A DNA stretch of 64,000 nucleotides. Origin: Cylicocyclus nassatus. Its lineage: Eukaryota; Nematoda; Chromadorea; Rhabditida; Strongylidae. The DNA lies in assembly GCA_958299035.1 (NCBI GenBank), contig CATQJL010000316.1, positions 26,604,012 to 26,668,011 on the forward strand, given 5' to 3'. Positions 1-11,518 of this stretch are shown here, piece after piece. Numbering within the stretch: position 1 is the stretch's first letter; every line of letters starts with the position of its first letter. The position numbers and the translations under genes are program-made. The notes under the pieces are model-generated. The model had not been told where the DNA came from. It saw only the letters and a list, made by a program, of their open reading frames with translations, and made no database searches.

Positions 1-667
1 AACTAATACCGTTTGTATTTATTTGTCCTTCCGAAAAATGATACTCCAAAGGCTCTTTCGGCACTTTCAAGACTTGTGACCGCATTTATCAACAAAGCTT
101 GTGCGATCCGCGGGTACGTTATCGCACGCTGCGTGTATGCAATTCAGTTTTTGCCCAAATTTGCCATAGATAGTTGAGTAAGTATGCGCATGAATAAAAT
201 GCCTTCAATGAAATATTCTGGTCGAGACAAATTTCGTATTACTGCGCTCAAATCTGTGGGAGAAAATAAATGAAATTGTTGCTCTTAGTCAAAAGTTTCA
301 TCTTCATAAACTACTAAATACCTCGACTACCTGCCTTTCTGCCGAGTTTTTGAGCAATCTCTCTGTTATATGCAGTCCCAGATTATGAATATTATGTAGA
401 CCCAAATATCTCATGCAAAAATGTTGACAGATATTCACCAGTTCATCGTTTTTATTTAAATTTGTCAGAAAGTGCTCACATTTGATTGAAGAAGGAGTAA
501 AAAATGACTTACTCGATCTACAGGTTACGTAAGTAGTTGTTATCAACTAAAATATGATTAGAATTTTGACATTTGTTCACAAAAGTTTGCATTAGCCATT
601 TAAAATTTTTCTCTTGAAAGCTACGAGTCCATGACTTTGCAGGGATTTTTGGACATTAGCTAGCTTT
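1..667. other. Unassigned flank left of the palindrome
   Basis: AT-rich sequence with no recognisable gene, RNA or repeat end. An 80-codon minus-strand frame at 304-546 has no family resemblance or splice context. Position 667/668 is where mirror similarity with the 6 kb region starts. Confidence 0.4.
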
Positions 668-2805
668 CCGATCCGAGTTCCAGCTCCGATCGAGTCAGTA
701 CAACAACATCTTACAAAACAGTAAGATGATGTTGTACTGAATCGTTTTTGAAGATCTCGTAATTTTTGGCCAATCGCCAAAAATGAAGATTTGTGTAACT
801 GACTACAGCTACTCCCTTTCAATTATTTCGTGCAAAGTTTGTACTAGACTTTCAGCAGATTTTAAGTAAATTATAGAGAACAAGCCTAACAATATTGGTC
901 GTCCTTTTTGCGCTTCGTAAATAATTTTTGTTACGAGCAAAGCGAGCTACACAGGACAGAAGCAAATCATTTCGGAAATTGTGATTTACTTTAAAATGAA
1001 CGCTAAATGCAAAAAGTCCGCGATTAACCAGAAATCGGATCCAAATTTTGCAAGCTTTGACTACTACATAGTAAACACATTGTAGAATGCATACATGTAG
1101 TGCTGGAATTTTTCGAAGCTAGAAATCAGGAAACAACGTTTGTTGAAGTTACAGAGATTTCTCTTCTTCTGGGTAATTTCCGTTAACTGGATGATTTTTA
1201 ATGACTGCAACGGATACAAGGATCATATTCTTTAGTTTCTCCTAGTTTGTGAAATCTGTCATAACTTTTTTATAGCATAGTAGTTTTCAGGCATAGTTTT
1301 TTCATAGCTGTTTATATATCGCAATCTCCCTGTAGTTGAGACTGGCTGGTATTATGCTTTTGAACTTGCCTTGAAAATTTCTTTCAAAGGTGCACCAAAA
1401 GTGCGATTCTAAATAAATAAATGTACAGAATTTGCATTGCGATATTCAGAGAAAAAACAGATTTAGAACTTTTTTTGCTCATCATTAGTATTTAAAGAAA
1501 GAAAAAGGTCGAGAACTTTTTTTGTTCATCATTAGTGATAAAAGAAAAAAACAGATTTAGAACTTTTTGCCCATCATTAACACATTTCAAACAAAGAAGC
1601 ATAAAAGTGTATTATTGTGATTACTGCAACTTCATTCACCGAACGATCAATATATTTCAATGTAAACTGGAATGAATATGTTTTGTTTTCCCCTCAAAGG
1701 TGCGGTTTTGTTGACATGTTTCAAGTAATATCGAACATTTTTGCAAACAAGAACTTTTTGCACACTGCTAATAAGAGTTCGTGGAGATCAACGTTTATGC
1801 TCATTATACTGAAGAATGGTGTACTAAGATGTTTTTGCTGCTCGGCTTTCGGTACCATCTGTTCTTGAAACCTCTGTCCGATTAACATAACTGTAGATTG
1901 AGGAACGGCAGCCATTCATCTTTGGGTTTTTCCCTTCGTCATCTTGATGATAGTGTCCTGGGCATTTATGATATTGAAGCAAGCATCAGCTCGGCCTGGG
2001 TAGGACACATGATACAGCAGTCGTCCACGTACCGACAGTAGAGCAGAGGCTTGCTCGCCAGTACTGGGGCTTCCACCTTAGACATGAAAACAATTGCCAA
2101 GGTCGGCGCTAGTTTCTGTCCCATAGCCAATCCTCTACTCTGCCTGTAATAGTTTCCACACCAACGAAATATGGAGCAGTTGAGACATTCTTTGACCAAC
2201 GACATAATGCCTCTGATGCTAAGACCATAAAGATACAAGAAGTTCGAAGGTGGCTTGCATTGCGGCGTCGTTGGAGAAGTTGGTGTAGAGTGATTCCACA
2301 TCGAGAGACTCCAAAACGCACCCTTGCCTTACATTGGTGCTGCGCAGACGATCAAGAAACATTTTGGTACTGGAGAGATGTGCGGGGACAAATCTTAGCA
2401 GCTGAAAGAGAATAGTATTGAGAAACCACGAAGTCCTATCCGTGGGACCTCCAACACTGCTGATGAGAGGCCTCACCTTCAAGTTTTGCGGATTATTGGA
2501 AGTTAAATTATCTATGGGTACTTTATGTGTCTTGATTAGGGTGTAAAGGACCGGACACATAGGTAGATCGGTTTAAACTTGAAACGATAGCCCTAGGAAT
2601 GCCCTCAGCTTTAGCTACGTCTAACCATATTCTGTTTAAATGGCGGTATTGCTTCCTGAAATCGTTTGCTGTCACAGGCTTGTATACGGTAATTTTCTGC
2701 AAATAGTCTTTGGTGATTGCCATGTCCAGATCACGAGAAAGAATCACAAACTCCCCTCCTTACAAACTCCCCTCCTGACCGACACCTTGATCTTTCCTGC
2801 AGCAC
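668..2805 (-). repeat. Left arm of a giant inverted repeat (PLE copy)
   Basis: This arm is the reverse complement of 3723-6060. Over the inner part, paired positions sum to 6528 without indels at least to 1617/4911, so the copies are nearly collinear and differ by scattered single bases. The outer end begins with TCCGATCCGAG, matching CTCGGATCGGA at the end of the right arm. Near that end sits a short internal hairpin, with arms GTACAACAACATCTTAC and its near complement at about 696-737. The inner end is at the AGCAC near 2805. Confidence 0.9.
1718..2790 (-). pseudogene. Penelope-like element reverse transcriptase, left copy, decayed
   Basis: Read on the minus strand, the pieces run in RT order. 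First comes an N-terminal segment ending in ADNRIWLD-like context (2747-2523). Next is the block LYTLIKTHKVP followed by KVRPLISSVGGPTDR and SLDVESLYTN (2560-2219). Then GLAMGQKLAPTLA and LLYCRYVDDCC (2301-1966), and finally a WYRKPSSKN thumb-like motif near 1850. IKTHK, the RPLIS block and the YxDD-type YVDD are characteristic of Penelope-like RTs. At least two frameshifts (near 2560 and near 2240) and stops break the reading frame. The same lesions are present in the right copy, so this copy was made from an already dead element or was homogenised with it. No GIY-YIG domain is visible downstream in this arm. It is not expected to be functional. Confidence 0.85.
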
Positions 2806-3722
2806 AAAGGTCGCGAATCGCGCAGGCCGCGGCGTTGCAAAAGTGTTAAATTACTATTTTAGCGTTTTTGGCGAAAACGACGAGAATTGAGAACAACCCA
2901 GTAGCAAACACTCGAAACTTGGCGTCCGCTGGCTGATTAGGCTCGGTTTGTAGACCAAACGCGGAAAAGGAATAATTGGCCATGTTTCTCCCGCAGCTGT
3001 CTCTCTGGTCTACTGCGCTTTCTCGCTCGTTGGCTCGTTCACGTATTTTTTCATGAAGTTATTGCAGGTTGCCGACAATCCTACGCGATACCGAGATCCT
3101 ATTGATTGATTAGGTGCGAAATTAGGACCGAGCAGCGCAGTTTTGACTTTCATAACTACAACTGTTTGCACTAGCCGGCTCTTGTGAATGGTCTTGCCCT
3201 TGTTCAACTAAACTTTTGAACTTTTCCTGCAATCTAGACTCAGTATTAGATCGAATATGATCGCAGATTACTTTATTAAGCAGGCCTCAACGATATGATA
3301 GATCGTCCACAGAGATTTTAAGACCAGATGGTACCAAAAGCCGAGCAGCAAAAACATTTTAGTACACCGATATTGATTTTTGCTGTAGCTAAGCGAAGAT
3401 GGTATGATCTTTTAATTGATGGCTGACGTTTCGGCGTCCTCGCCTTCGTCGGAGCCTGGAAATTAAAGACCATTTGGTGACATACCCCCTCAGACGCCGC
3501 ATCTGACCACAGCGATCAATTTAAGAGATCAAATGAGATCAAAAGATCATCATTCAGCGCATCCTAGATCAATCAAAAGGGCAGTCACCACCGACATGTT
3601 CAGAACGGCAAGTAAGATCGCAAGCATCCGGCACAGAGGAACGTCTGGCATCAATAAAACTGGCGCACGACGTGGCAGAAAGCAACGGATATTCCATGAG
3701 AGAATGCGATAGAATAATGTAG
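2806..3722 (+). repeat. Palindrome spacer holding the tail of another PLE copy
   Basis: The spacer is not palindromic. From about 3325 it is similar in plus orientation to 4668-4720 of the right arm (the WYRKPSSKN-coding stretch, here with a changed residue). It then carries GACGTTTCGGCGTCCTCGCC and a following GCCTTCGTCGGAG, the kind of terminal motif also seen in the PLE ends at 25.2 and 25.95 kb. At about 3548-3620 it encodes HHSAHPRSIKRAVTTDMF, the stretch that follows the WYRKP motif in this RT type. This looks like an upstream partial tandem copy, as PLEs often have. Positions 2806-3300 hold no recognisable feature. Confidence 0.6.
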
Positions 3723-3739
3723 GTGCTGCAGGAGAGATC

Positions 3740-4807
3740 AAGGTGTCGGTCAGGAGGGGAGTTTGTAAGGAGGGGAGTTTGTGATTCTTTCTCGTGATCT
3801 GGACATGGCAATCACCAAAGACCATTTGCAGAAAATTACCGTATACAAGCCTGTGACAGCAAACGATTTCAGGAAGCAATACCGCCATTTAAACAGAATA
3901 TGGTTAGACGTAGCTAAAGCTGAGGGCATTCCTAGGGCTATCGTTTCAAGTTTAAACCGATCTACCTATGTGTCCGGTCCTTTACACCCTAATCAAGACA
4001 CATAAAGTACCCATAGATAATTTAACTTCCAATAATCCGCAAAACTTGAAGGTGAGGCCTCTCATCAGCAGTGTTGGAGGTCCCACGGATAGGACTTCGT
4101 GGTTTCTCAATACTATTCTCTCTCAGCTGCTAAGATTTGTCCCCGCACATCTCTCCAGTACCAAAATGTTTCTTGATCGTCTGCGCAGCACCAATGTAAG
4201 GCAAGGGTGCGTTTTGGAGTCTCTCGATGTGGAATCACTCTACACCAACTTCTCCAACGACGCCGCAATGCAAGCCACCTTCGAACTTCTTGTATCTTTA
4301 TGGTCTTAGCATCAGAGGCATTATGTCGTTGGTCAAAGAATGTCTCAACTGCTCCATATTTCGTTGGTGTGGAAACTATTACAGGCAGAGTAGAGGATTG
4401 GCTATGGGACAGAAACTAGCGCCGACCTTGGCAATTGTTTTCATGTCTAAGGTGGAAGCCCCAGTACTGGCGAGCAAGCCTCTGCTCTACTGTCGGTACG
4501 TGGACGACTGCTGTATCATGTGTCCTACCCAGGCCGAGCTGATGCTTGCTTCAATATCATAAATGCCCAGGACACTATCATCAAGATGACGAAGGGAAAA
4601 ACCCAAAGATGAATGGCTGCCGTTCCTCAATCTACAGTTATGTTAATCGGACAGAGGTTTCAAGAACAGATGGTACCGAAAGCCGAGCAGCAAAAACATC
4701 TTAGTACACCATTCTTCAGTATAATGAGCATAAACGTTGATCTCCACGAACTCTTATTAGCAGTGTGCAAAAAGTTCTTGTTTGCAAAAATGTTCGATAT
4801 TACTTGA
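3740..4807 (+). pseudogene. Penelope-like element reverse transcriptase, right copy, decayed
   Basis: The plus-strand copy of the RT has an N-terminal segment at 3781-4005 and the IKTHKVP / RPLISSVGG / SLDVESLYTN blocks at 3968-4309. GLAMGQKLAPTLA and the catalytic YVDD lie at 4227-4562, and DEWLPFLNLQL plus WYRKPSSKNILVHH fall between about 4600 and 4730. The frame shifts near 3960 and near 4290, and after the YVDD block near 4550. These breaks are at mirrored positions to those in the left arm. Only single-base differences such as LNTILS versus LNTILF separate the copies. A PLE would encode RT followed by a GIY-YIG endonuclease. Only the RT is visible here. Confidence 0.88.
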
Positions 4808-5255
4808 AACATGTCAACAAAACCGCACCTTTGAGGGGAAAACAAAACATATTCATTCCAGTTTACATTGAAATATATTGATCGTTCGGTGAATGAAGTT
4901 GCAGTAATCACAATAGTACACTTTTACGCTTTTTTGTTTAAAATGTGTTAATGATGGGCAAAAAGTTCTAAATCTGTTTTTTTCTTTTATCACTAATGAT
5001 GAACAAAAAAAGTTCTCGATTTTTTTCTTTCTTTCAATACCAATGATGAGCAAAGAAGTTCTAAATCTGTTTTTTCTCTAAATACCGCAATGCAAATTCT
5101 GTACATTTATTTATTTAGAATCGCACTTATGGTGCACCTTTGAAAGAAATTTTCAAGGCAAGTTCAAAAGCATAATACCAGCCAGTCTCAACTACAGGGA
5201 GATTGCGATATATAAACAGCTATGAAAAAACTATGCCTGAAAACTACTATGCTAT

Positions 5256-5346
5256 GAAAAATTTAGGCTTAAGGGGTTGACTGGAACTTGCTCTACGAAT
5301 CTCGTGACGGACGCAAAAAACGTAAACAGCCCTTAACCCTTTATTA
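5256..5346. mobile_element. Small insertion private to the right arm
   Basis: About 90 bp absent from the matching place in the left arm (near 1282). It starts near GGCTTAAGGGG and ends near CCCTTAACCCT, which are loosely inverted, suggesting a short MITE. It dates after the duplication of the arms, or was lost from the left arm. Confidence 0.45.
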
Positions 5347-5820
5347 TAAGTTATGACAGATTTCACAAACTAGGAGAAACTAAAGAATATGATCCCTGTA
5401 TCCGTTGCAGTCATTAAAAATTATCCAGTTAACGGAAATTACCCAGAAGAAGAGAAATCTCTGTAACCCTAACAAACGTTGTTTCCTGATTTCTAGCTTC
5501 GAAAAATTCCAGCACTACATGTATGCATTCTACAATGTGTTTACTATGTAGTAGTCAAAGCTTGCAAAATTTGGATCCGATTTCTGGTTAATCGCGGACT
5601 TTTTGCATTTAGCGTTCATTTTAAAGTAAATCACAATTTCCGAAATGATTTGCTTCTGTCCTGTGTAGCTCGCTTTGCTCGTAACAAAAATTATTTACGA
5701 AGCGCAAAAAGGACGACCAATATTGTTAGGTTTGTTCTCTATAATTTACTTAAAATCTGTTGAAAGTCTAGTACAAACTTTGCACGAAATAATTGAAAGG
5801 GAGTAGCTGTAGTCAGTTAC

Positions 5821-5932
5821 GTTGGACTGAAAGTGGTAGCTGTAGTTAGTTACAAGTTCAAAAAAACTCAAAATTTTGCCCTGCAATCAGAATTTCGGAA
5901 AGAGGATGAAAAGCCACGAATAAATTGTTATA
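5821..5932. repeat. Second arm-specific insertion with a local duplication
   Basis: About 112 bp absent from the left arm. The flanking GTAGCTGTAGTCAGTTAC (5803-5820) is nearly repeated inside the insertion at 5835-5852. A tandem duplication or slippage event contributed to the extra length. Confidence 0.45.
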
Positions 5933-6060
5933 ACAAATCTTCATTTTTGGCGATTGGCCAAAAGTTACGAGATCTTCAAAAACGATTCAGTACAACATCA
6001 TCTTACTGTTTTGTAAGATGTTGTTGTACTGACTCGATCGGAGCTGGAACTCGGATCGGA

Positions 6061-6178
6061 TTTATGCCCGGTAGGGGAGACTTTTCATTACAAAGTCTCC
6101 CCCCAGTCCACTTTAATGTATTGAATGGAGGCCGCCAGGGAGAATTTTTGATGAAAAGTCTCCCCTCCCGGGCATAAA
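6061..6178. mobile_element. Short foldback MITE
   Basis: The ends ATTTATGCCCGGTAGGGGAG and CTCCCCTCCCGGGCATAAAT are inverted over about 25 bp and include AGACTTTTCAT / TGAAAAGTCT. There is no coding capacity. It abuts the right end of the palindrome. Confidence 0.75.
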
Positions 6179-7099
6179 TCATGGAAGGCTCTAAGCCCCT
6201 ACAAATTATATACCTTCTGAAAGCTTTTGATGGGAAGAATTTAATATGAAGTCGCAACATGATTCATGCAGATTTCAAAAAATTATGAGCTGTTGTAGTT
6301 GAAAAAGCGCTTTTATACGTGCTTCTTCAAGACTCTGAATCTCGGCGGTATCTCGATTCGGTACGGCTAAGATATTCTGATAAGGCAAACCTTACTCTAC
6401 AAAAACTGTGAAGTCGCAACGTCACACACTTTCACATTCAAGATTTATATGAGTTTCACTGTCAGCTATCATTAAACACGCTAAAATGGCGGATTTTTAG
6501 AATTCTGGTTTTCGGCGAGCATCTCTCAAATCGACTGGATTCTTTAATTATCTAATAGAGCACCATTTACTTTTTAAAACCTATGAAGTCGCAGTTGCTG
6601 ACATCATCAACCGCAAGATTTATAAAAGAGAAAATTTCGCATAATTTATCGTTATTTTATTATTCAAAATTCTGGTTCTTGGTGGCTACTGCTTGGATCG
6701 ACCTACTTCCTTCGCGGTACGTTATAACGAAATTTACTCAATAAAATCTGTGAAGGCTCGCTGAGTTTCACTTCAAAACACACCATTTACTAAACACTTT
6801 TATTTTGAATACATATGCCGCCGTATACATAAAAATGTGCTTTCAATAATCTTCTTTGCGTTTGCTTTGCTTATTTTCCTTCTTTATCTTCCAGCGAAAA
6901 AATTTTCATTCCGAAAGTAAAGGTGGTCACCCTATACAAGTTCAAAAGTAAAGGTAGGGAGAGAATCGGCTCCCACTATCGCACCTCTGCACACGACACA
7001 CTACTCTTTTTCAGAAATAAAGCAAACAATAATAACAGCATAGTACGGCTTTTATTTTCCGTTGTCTAATAATTCTCTCACAATCACTTCATGCAAACG
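6179..7099. other. Unassigned intergenic sequence
   Basis: No gene or repeat end recognised. The stretch is AT-rich, and short frames have no family resemblance. Confidence 0.4.
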
Positions 7100-7104
7100 T
7101 TTAA

Positions 7105-7468
7105 GGCAGCGTCCACGCAAATTTGGGCATATGGGGATCTCACGTGGGTAGTAATTTTGTTCTCTAACTAAGCCACTGCTCAACCGGCAGTTCAAGTAGT
7201 GCTTTAACGGCTGGGATATTATCCTCGACTGGACCCCAAGATCGTATCCCGCATGGATCTATGGCATATCAGTTTCGCTTGGGTTCCCGCGCGAAACTGA
7301 TGGGTTGCGCTGCGCTCCATGCGAATATGATCCTAGGGTCCAGTGTGGAGGCATATACCTCAGCCGTTACTGAGTCGCCTGCGCTGCTGCTCGGGCAGTA
7401 CTTCAGTTAGGCTTTAAATTACTGTCCACGAAAAATCCCCAGAGGTCCAGATTTGCCTGGACGCTGCC
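7105..7468. mobile_element. Foldback MITE with TTTAA target duplication
   Basis: The inverted ends are GGCAGCGTCCACGCAAAT on the left and ATTTGCCTGGACGCTGCC on the right, each flanked by TTTAA. Internal inverted blocks include GTTTCGC / GCGAAAC around 7271-7294. It is non-coding. The TTAA-containing flank suggests a piggyBac-related target preference, which is an inference. Confidence 0.7.
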
Positions 7469-7539
7469 TTTAAAGATTTCTCTTCACGAAATTGCTTCAC
7501 TATGTGGCTCTGGAAACCACAGCTTGCATGCATGATCCT

Positions 7540-8025
7540 TTTTTTTTTAACAAGGGGAGGATATTTGGTGACAGTGGCTTTTAGAATTAAACGTACACCA
7601 TTGAGTGCTTCTTAGAGCGCTAATTCCAAGTTTGCCTTCGTTATCTGCTCTGGGTTCTTCCGAAAGAAGTTATGAGCATTTCTTGCCACCAAAATTTGCG
7701 CTGTTTTGGTGACAGGATTCACCCATATTGTTAGAATGATCACTTATGCACTGCATAAGAGGTCCCAATAAAATAAAGTTTTACGTTGTTCTTAAGAAGA
7801 CTGTCTTCGATGTATCTAACAAGGTAAGTGAGTTATTGTTGTTGTTGTTTGTAATTTAAAAAGCCTGAATACTGGCGATTCTTACCGCCTGATTTCGTGA
7901 AATTCAGAGGGTCGGACAACAGATGGCAAACATGATCTGGAGTTAGCGTTTCAAGGCGCATTTGTTGGTTAACTCTCACTGCAGATGGCCACGATCACCA
8001 AGTATCTTTCCTCTGTAGTAGTAGA
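7540..8025. mobile_element. ACAAGG foldback element (family S), copy 1
   Basis: The left end reads ACAAGGGGAGGATATTTGGT, with GTGACAGTGGC after it. The right end is its inverted relative, GGCCACGATCACCAAGTATC, followed by TTTCCTC. Internal inverted blocks carry GCTAATTCCAAGTTTGCC-like sequence and the TTATCTGC motif shared by the other copies in the window. No transposase frame is visible. Confidence 0.6.
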
Positions 8026-8999
8026 AGTATTTTATGGAATGTAAGTGCTCTCCGGATAAAAATGCTTTTGAGAAATCGACTGACGAGTACTGTTTCAACG
8101 GTTTAAGGGGGAGCCAGAGTATTGTTTTAGCAATGCGTGGAATTGAGAGTATCAAAGCCGAAACCACAAATCATGGAAGAGCTGTCATGAGTTCTATTAC
8201 AATGTGTTTACCGTCAGAACCAGTCACGTCTACAATAATTTCAAGCACTATCGTCGGCAATATGATGATTTAGAAAGTGCTCTTTCGTTACGTGGAATCG
8301 CATCAGATTTACATTGTAGGTCTCAAATAAGATTTATAAGTTTTTGCGCGACAGTACAATGTCTCGCAGTCCAGGCTGTCAACCACTTTCGCTACGCAAC
8401 GCTAAAAAAAGCGTCAAGATGGGAAATACGAGGAATCTTGTTGCCGTTTTGCCAAATGTTTGCGATTTATGTATGAAAAATATATTTTTTTTTAACTACT
8501 GGAATTTTACCTGCACGTCAATTACTTTGAACTTACGAGTTGTAGGATACGAAACTGCTCACCGCTAGCCTAGGTTTTTTGGGACACTACTAATTCTAAG
8601 TTCTAGAGAGAAGTTATTTCCCGCAATAAGGTATTTTGGTCACTTACTTACAGAAAACAATTTTCTGCATGATTCTCTAGCTGTTTTCCTATCTCCCTCC
8701 CTGGATCTGGCACTGCTGCAACAATCACGAACAAAAATGTCACATGTCACGCTTTTGCTTTTCGTAATGTCTTATGTTAGCTCTTGACTTTGGTGTGAGA
8801 GGGTGGCAGCAAGCTGAAACAAAGTCATAAAAAATATGTGTAAATGAAGAGCATGCCAAATCTTTTTCCCAAATGAGCATGGCAGTTGACTTGAGCTTCA
8901 TTTCTTCCCTTTTTTCCACGAGCATTCTTGCGGATTTTTCTATTCAAGCAACCTTCTCATCGAAGAGTCAGACTTTGACCATAATTAGAGTCTCTACTG
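8026..8999. other. Unassigned intergenic sequence
   Basis: Overlapping short frames (8034-8568) lack family resemblance. I see no supported gene. Confidence 0.35.
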
Positions 9000-9149
9000 T
9001 ACTATGCAAGTACACCATGCTGTTTGCTGAAACATGGATTATTTAGGTCATTCGTGGTAGATTTTGCCAGTAATCATATTTTCTACCATACTATGCAAGT
9101 ACACCATACAGTTTTCTAAACCATGGATTATCTAAGTCACTCGTGGTAT
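9000..9149. repeat. Two-unit direct duplication, period about 90 bp
   Basis: ACTATGCAAGTACACCAT begins at 9001 and again at 9090. The following ATGGATTAT and CGTGGTA blocks are spaced alike. About 60 bp of each unit is clearly similar. Confidence 0.75.
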
Positions 9150-10572
9150 AATCAATCTCCGAGGATTAACAAATAATGCTAAAAGTACCTTAAACTTTTT
9201 CCATCTGTACAAATCATCGCGGATTTTTGATGCAGATTATGCCTGGAGAGGAGGTAAGGCCCGGTTTTTTGGCCAAAAAAACTTTCGATTATTCTCATTA
9301 TTTCTTTTTATTGACTGAGTTTAATACATATCAAATGTATGTCTGGTTACACGTAATCAACTCTATTCTAGCGGACAAATGAAAGTGAGAGCATTATCAA
9401 ATGGAAAATAGTAAAATAAAATCTAAAATCGTATAGTTGAATAAATATACTCTTTGCCATTAATGCATACCTGTTGCTTTACATGTGGCTTACTTCCTTG
9501 TCATAGAATACATATTTTATTCTGCTATACCTCCAAGGTACTTTATTCGCTATTACATTTGCTGACAGCTGTTTTTTTTTCAAAAAGGTGGCGTTCTTTA
9601 ATGCAAGCTTGATAGACGGGCGAGAAGTGCAAACAAAACCTTGCAACAAAACCTTTTCAACCTTGCGTTTTTCCAATTGAAACTTCACTGTAAGACTTTT
9701 TAGCGCGGAACAACTGGGGTTTTCGTAAGCAATGGGTTTAGAAGCTACTGTAAATGGAGTCTTGGGTCAATCCAACATCACCAATATTTTAATCAAAACC
9801 AGTGGCGAGGTCAAGAGCGAAAATCGGGAAAAACTGACTGAATGGCGCCATTTTCTTAGAGAAATTATCCGACCTGCTGATTACAGAAACACATCAGTTA
9901 CCCATGGTAGCTTCTTTCTATAGGGTTAACAGTGTCTAAGTTTTAGGTAAATATTGATTCTAACAGAGTTCACTAGTCATTTTCGCCCTTACTACAAAGG
10001 ATATTTTTCATCATGTTTACTGATAAGAAACTCGAGAAGCTGCTGTTCGAATAATCTTTATCTTAACTCTTTATAGGACATTTGAAAAATCGTGACGATG
10101 GCGCTACCGCGCGCGACACGCACACCACCTGCGGAGGTCGCATTTTCTTGGTTTTCATCTTAAGTCGGATGATTTTTTGCTTACGTATGATAATATTAAG
10201 ACACTGGAAGTGACTGAACTGAACGTTGAGGTGGTGCCTTCTTGTATGAGCGTTTTATGCTTCTGCGAGCGCAAAGTCTGCAGCAAAATCCGTCGTCACG
10301 ATTTTATAAGTGAACTAGATCTACGTTAAGTATTAGGTTGCGTCCTAACAAAAACCCGTTCATAGCATAGGTGCGATAGGGGGAGCCGGGCTCTCCCCAG
10401 GTGAAATGGGTCTCGGCTGTTTCCGACCTTCCAGGTGAAGGGGGTACGTGAGCCTGGGGGGGGGGGGGACGGGAAGAGAAAAAGCAAAAAAGCGTGGTAT
10501 GAAGTGCTCTAAATTGTACCTTATATTAGGTACAAATTGAAAAAACTTTTTTTTCTAGAATTTAAAAAAATA
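9150..10572. other. Unassigned sequence with a weak inverted pair and a G-run
   Basis: A possible foldback pair is AAATCGTGACGATGG (near 10087) against CCGTCGTCACGATTTT (near 10290). A run of G lies near 10457-10468. At 10337 a TATTAGGTTGCGTCC end resembles the mariner-type ends nearby, but I found no partner. No gene is seen. Confidence 0.35.
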
Positions 10573-11513
10573 TTAGGTTGTCTCATAATTAATGCACGTT
10601 TTTATTTGCTTGCTTTAACAAAGCAACCAGACTCAACCCAACAAAGGGTAAGGAGTACTGTTCGATAGAGCAAAGCAAGCTCTACAAGATGGCACTCATG
10701 CCTTTGCAGTATGCTCGATCCACGGAGAGTTCGAACTCAAAATCTAAAAAGTTCCAAATGCCCAAGAAATCGAAAAAAGTCAGATCTTCGTCCAAATAAT
10801 TTCTACGGACCTCCCACTCGCTCACATCAATACTATCGATATCTGATATCCATATCTGCGGTTGTCGTATTTTTTCCTTGACTAGAAACTGAGAAAACAA
10901 AAATTTCCTTGATTTTCTCAAAGCAATGTTGAGCCGTTTTTGCATATGTAGTTCTATACTACAAGCCTTGGTAAGCATAACTGTAGGTTTTCAGCCTATT
11001 TCGAGCGGTACTTTTCGAGAAATGTCGATTTTAGCACTGAAACGAAAAAATCCAAATTCGTTATTTTTCGAAAACTACCGCTTGAAATGGGCTGAAAACC
11101 TACAGTTATACTTACCTAGGCTTGTAGTATAGAACTACATATGCAAAAACGGCCCAACATTGCTTTGAGAAAATCAAGGAAATTTTTGTTTTCTCAGTTT
11201 CTAGTCAAGGAAAAAATACGACAACCGCACATATGGATATCAGATATCGATAGTGTTGATGTTAGCGAGTGGGAGGTCCGTAGAAATTATTTGGACGAAG
11301 ATCTGACTTTTTTCGATTTCTTGGGCATTTGGAACTTTTTAGATTTTGAGTTCGAACTTTCCGTGGATCGAGCATGCTGCAAAGACATGAATGCCATATT
11401 GTAGAGCTTGCTTTGCTCTATCGAACAGTACCCCTTACTTTTTGTTGGGTTGAGTCTGGTTGCTTTGTTAAAGCAAGCAAATAAAAACGTGCATTAATTA
11501 TGAGACAACCTAA
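10573..11513. mobile_element. TTAGGTTGTCTCA foldback element with TA duplication
   Basis: The ends TTAGGTTGTCTCATAATTAA are perfect inverted copies flanked by TA (10571-10572 and 11514-11515). The whole element is a foldback of about 940 bp with long similar arms. The two mirrored frames (10682-10978 minus and 11141-11404 plus) are the same arm read twice, so they are not independent genes. TTAGG ends and a TA target are typical of Tc1/mariner-derived non-autonomous elements. Confidence 0.85.
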
Positions 11514-11518
11514 TAATA

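Larger units (their letters stand above)
3723..6060 (+). repeat. Right arm of the giant inverted repeat (PLE copy)
   Basis: Mirror image of 668-2805. It is longer because of two private insertions, at about 5256-5346 and 5821-5932. It ends exactly where a small foldback element (6061-6178) begins, so the outer end of this arm may have been set or cut by that insertion. Confidence 0.9.

Noticed and set aside
668..740. Hairpin near the outer ends of the palindrome as a hammerhead ribozyme
   Set aside because: PLEs can carry hammerhead motifs, but I found no CUGANGA...GAAA core in the hairpin or nearby.
10682..11404. Two similar open frames of 98 and 87 codons in opposite orientation
   Set aside because: They are the two arms of one foldback element read on opposite strands, so the similarity is structural and does not indicate paralogous genes.
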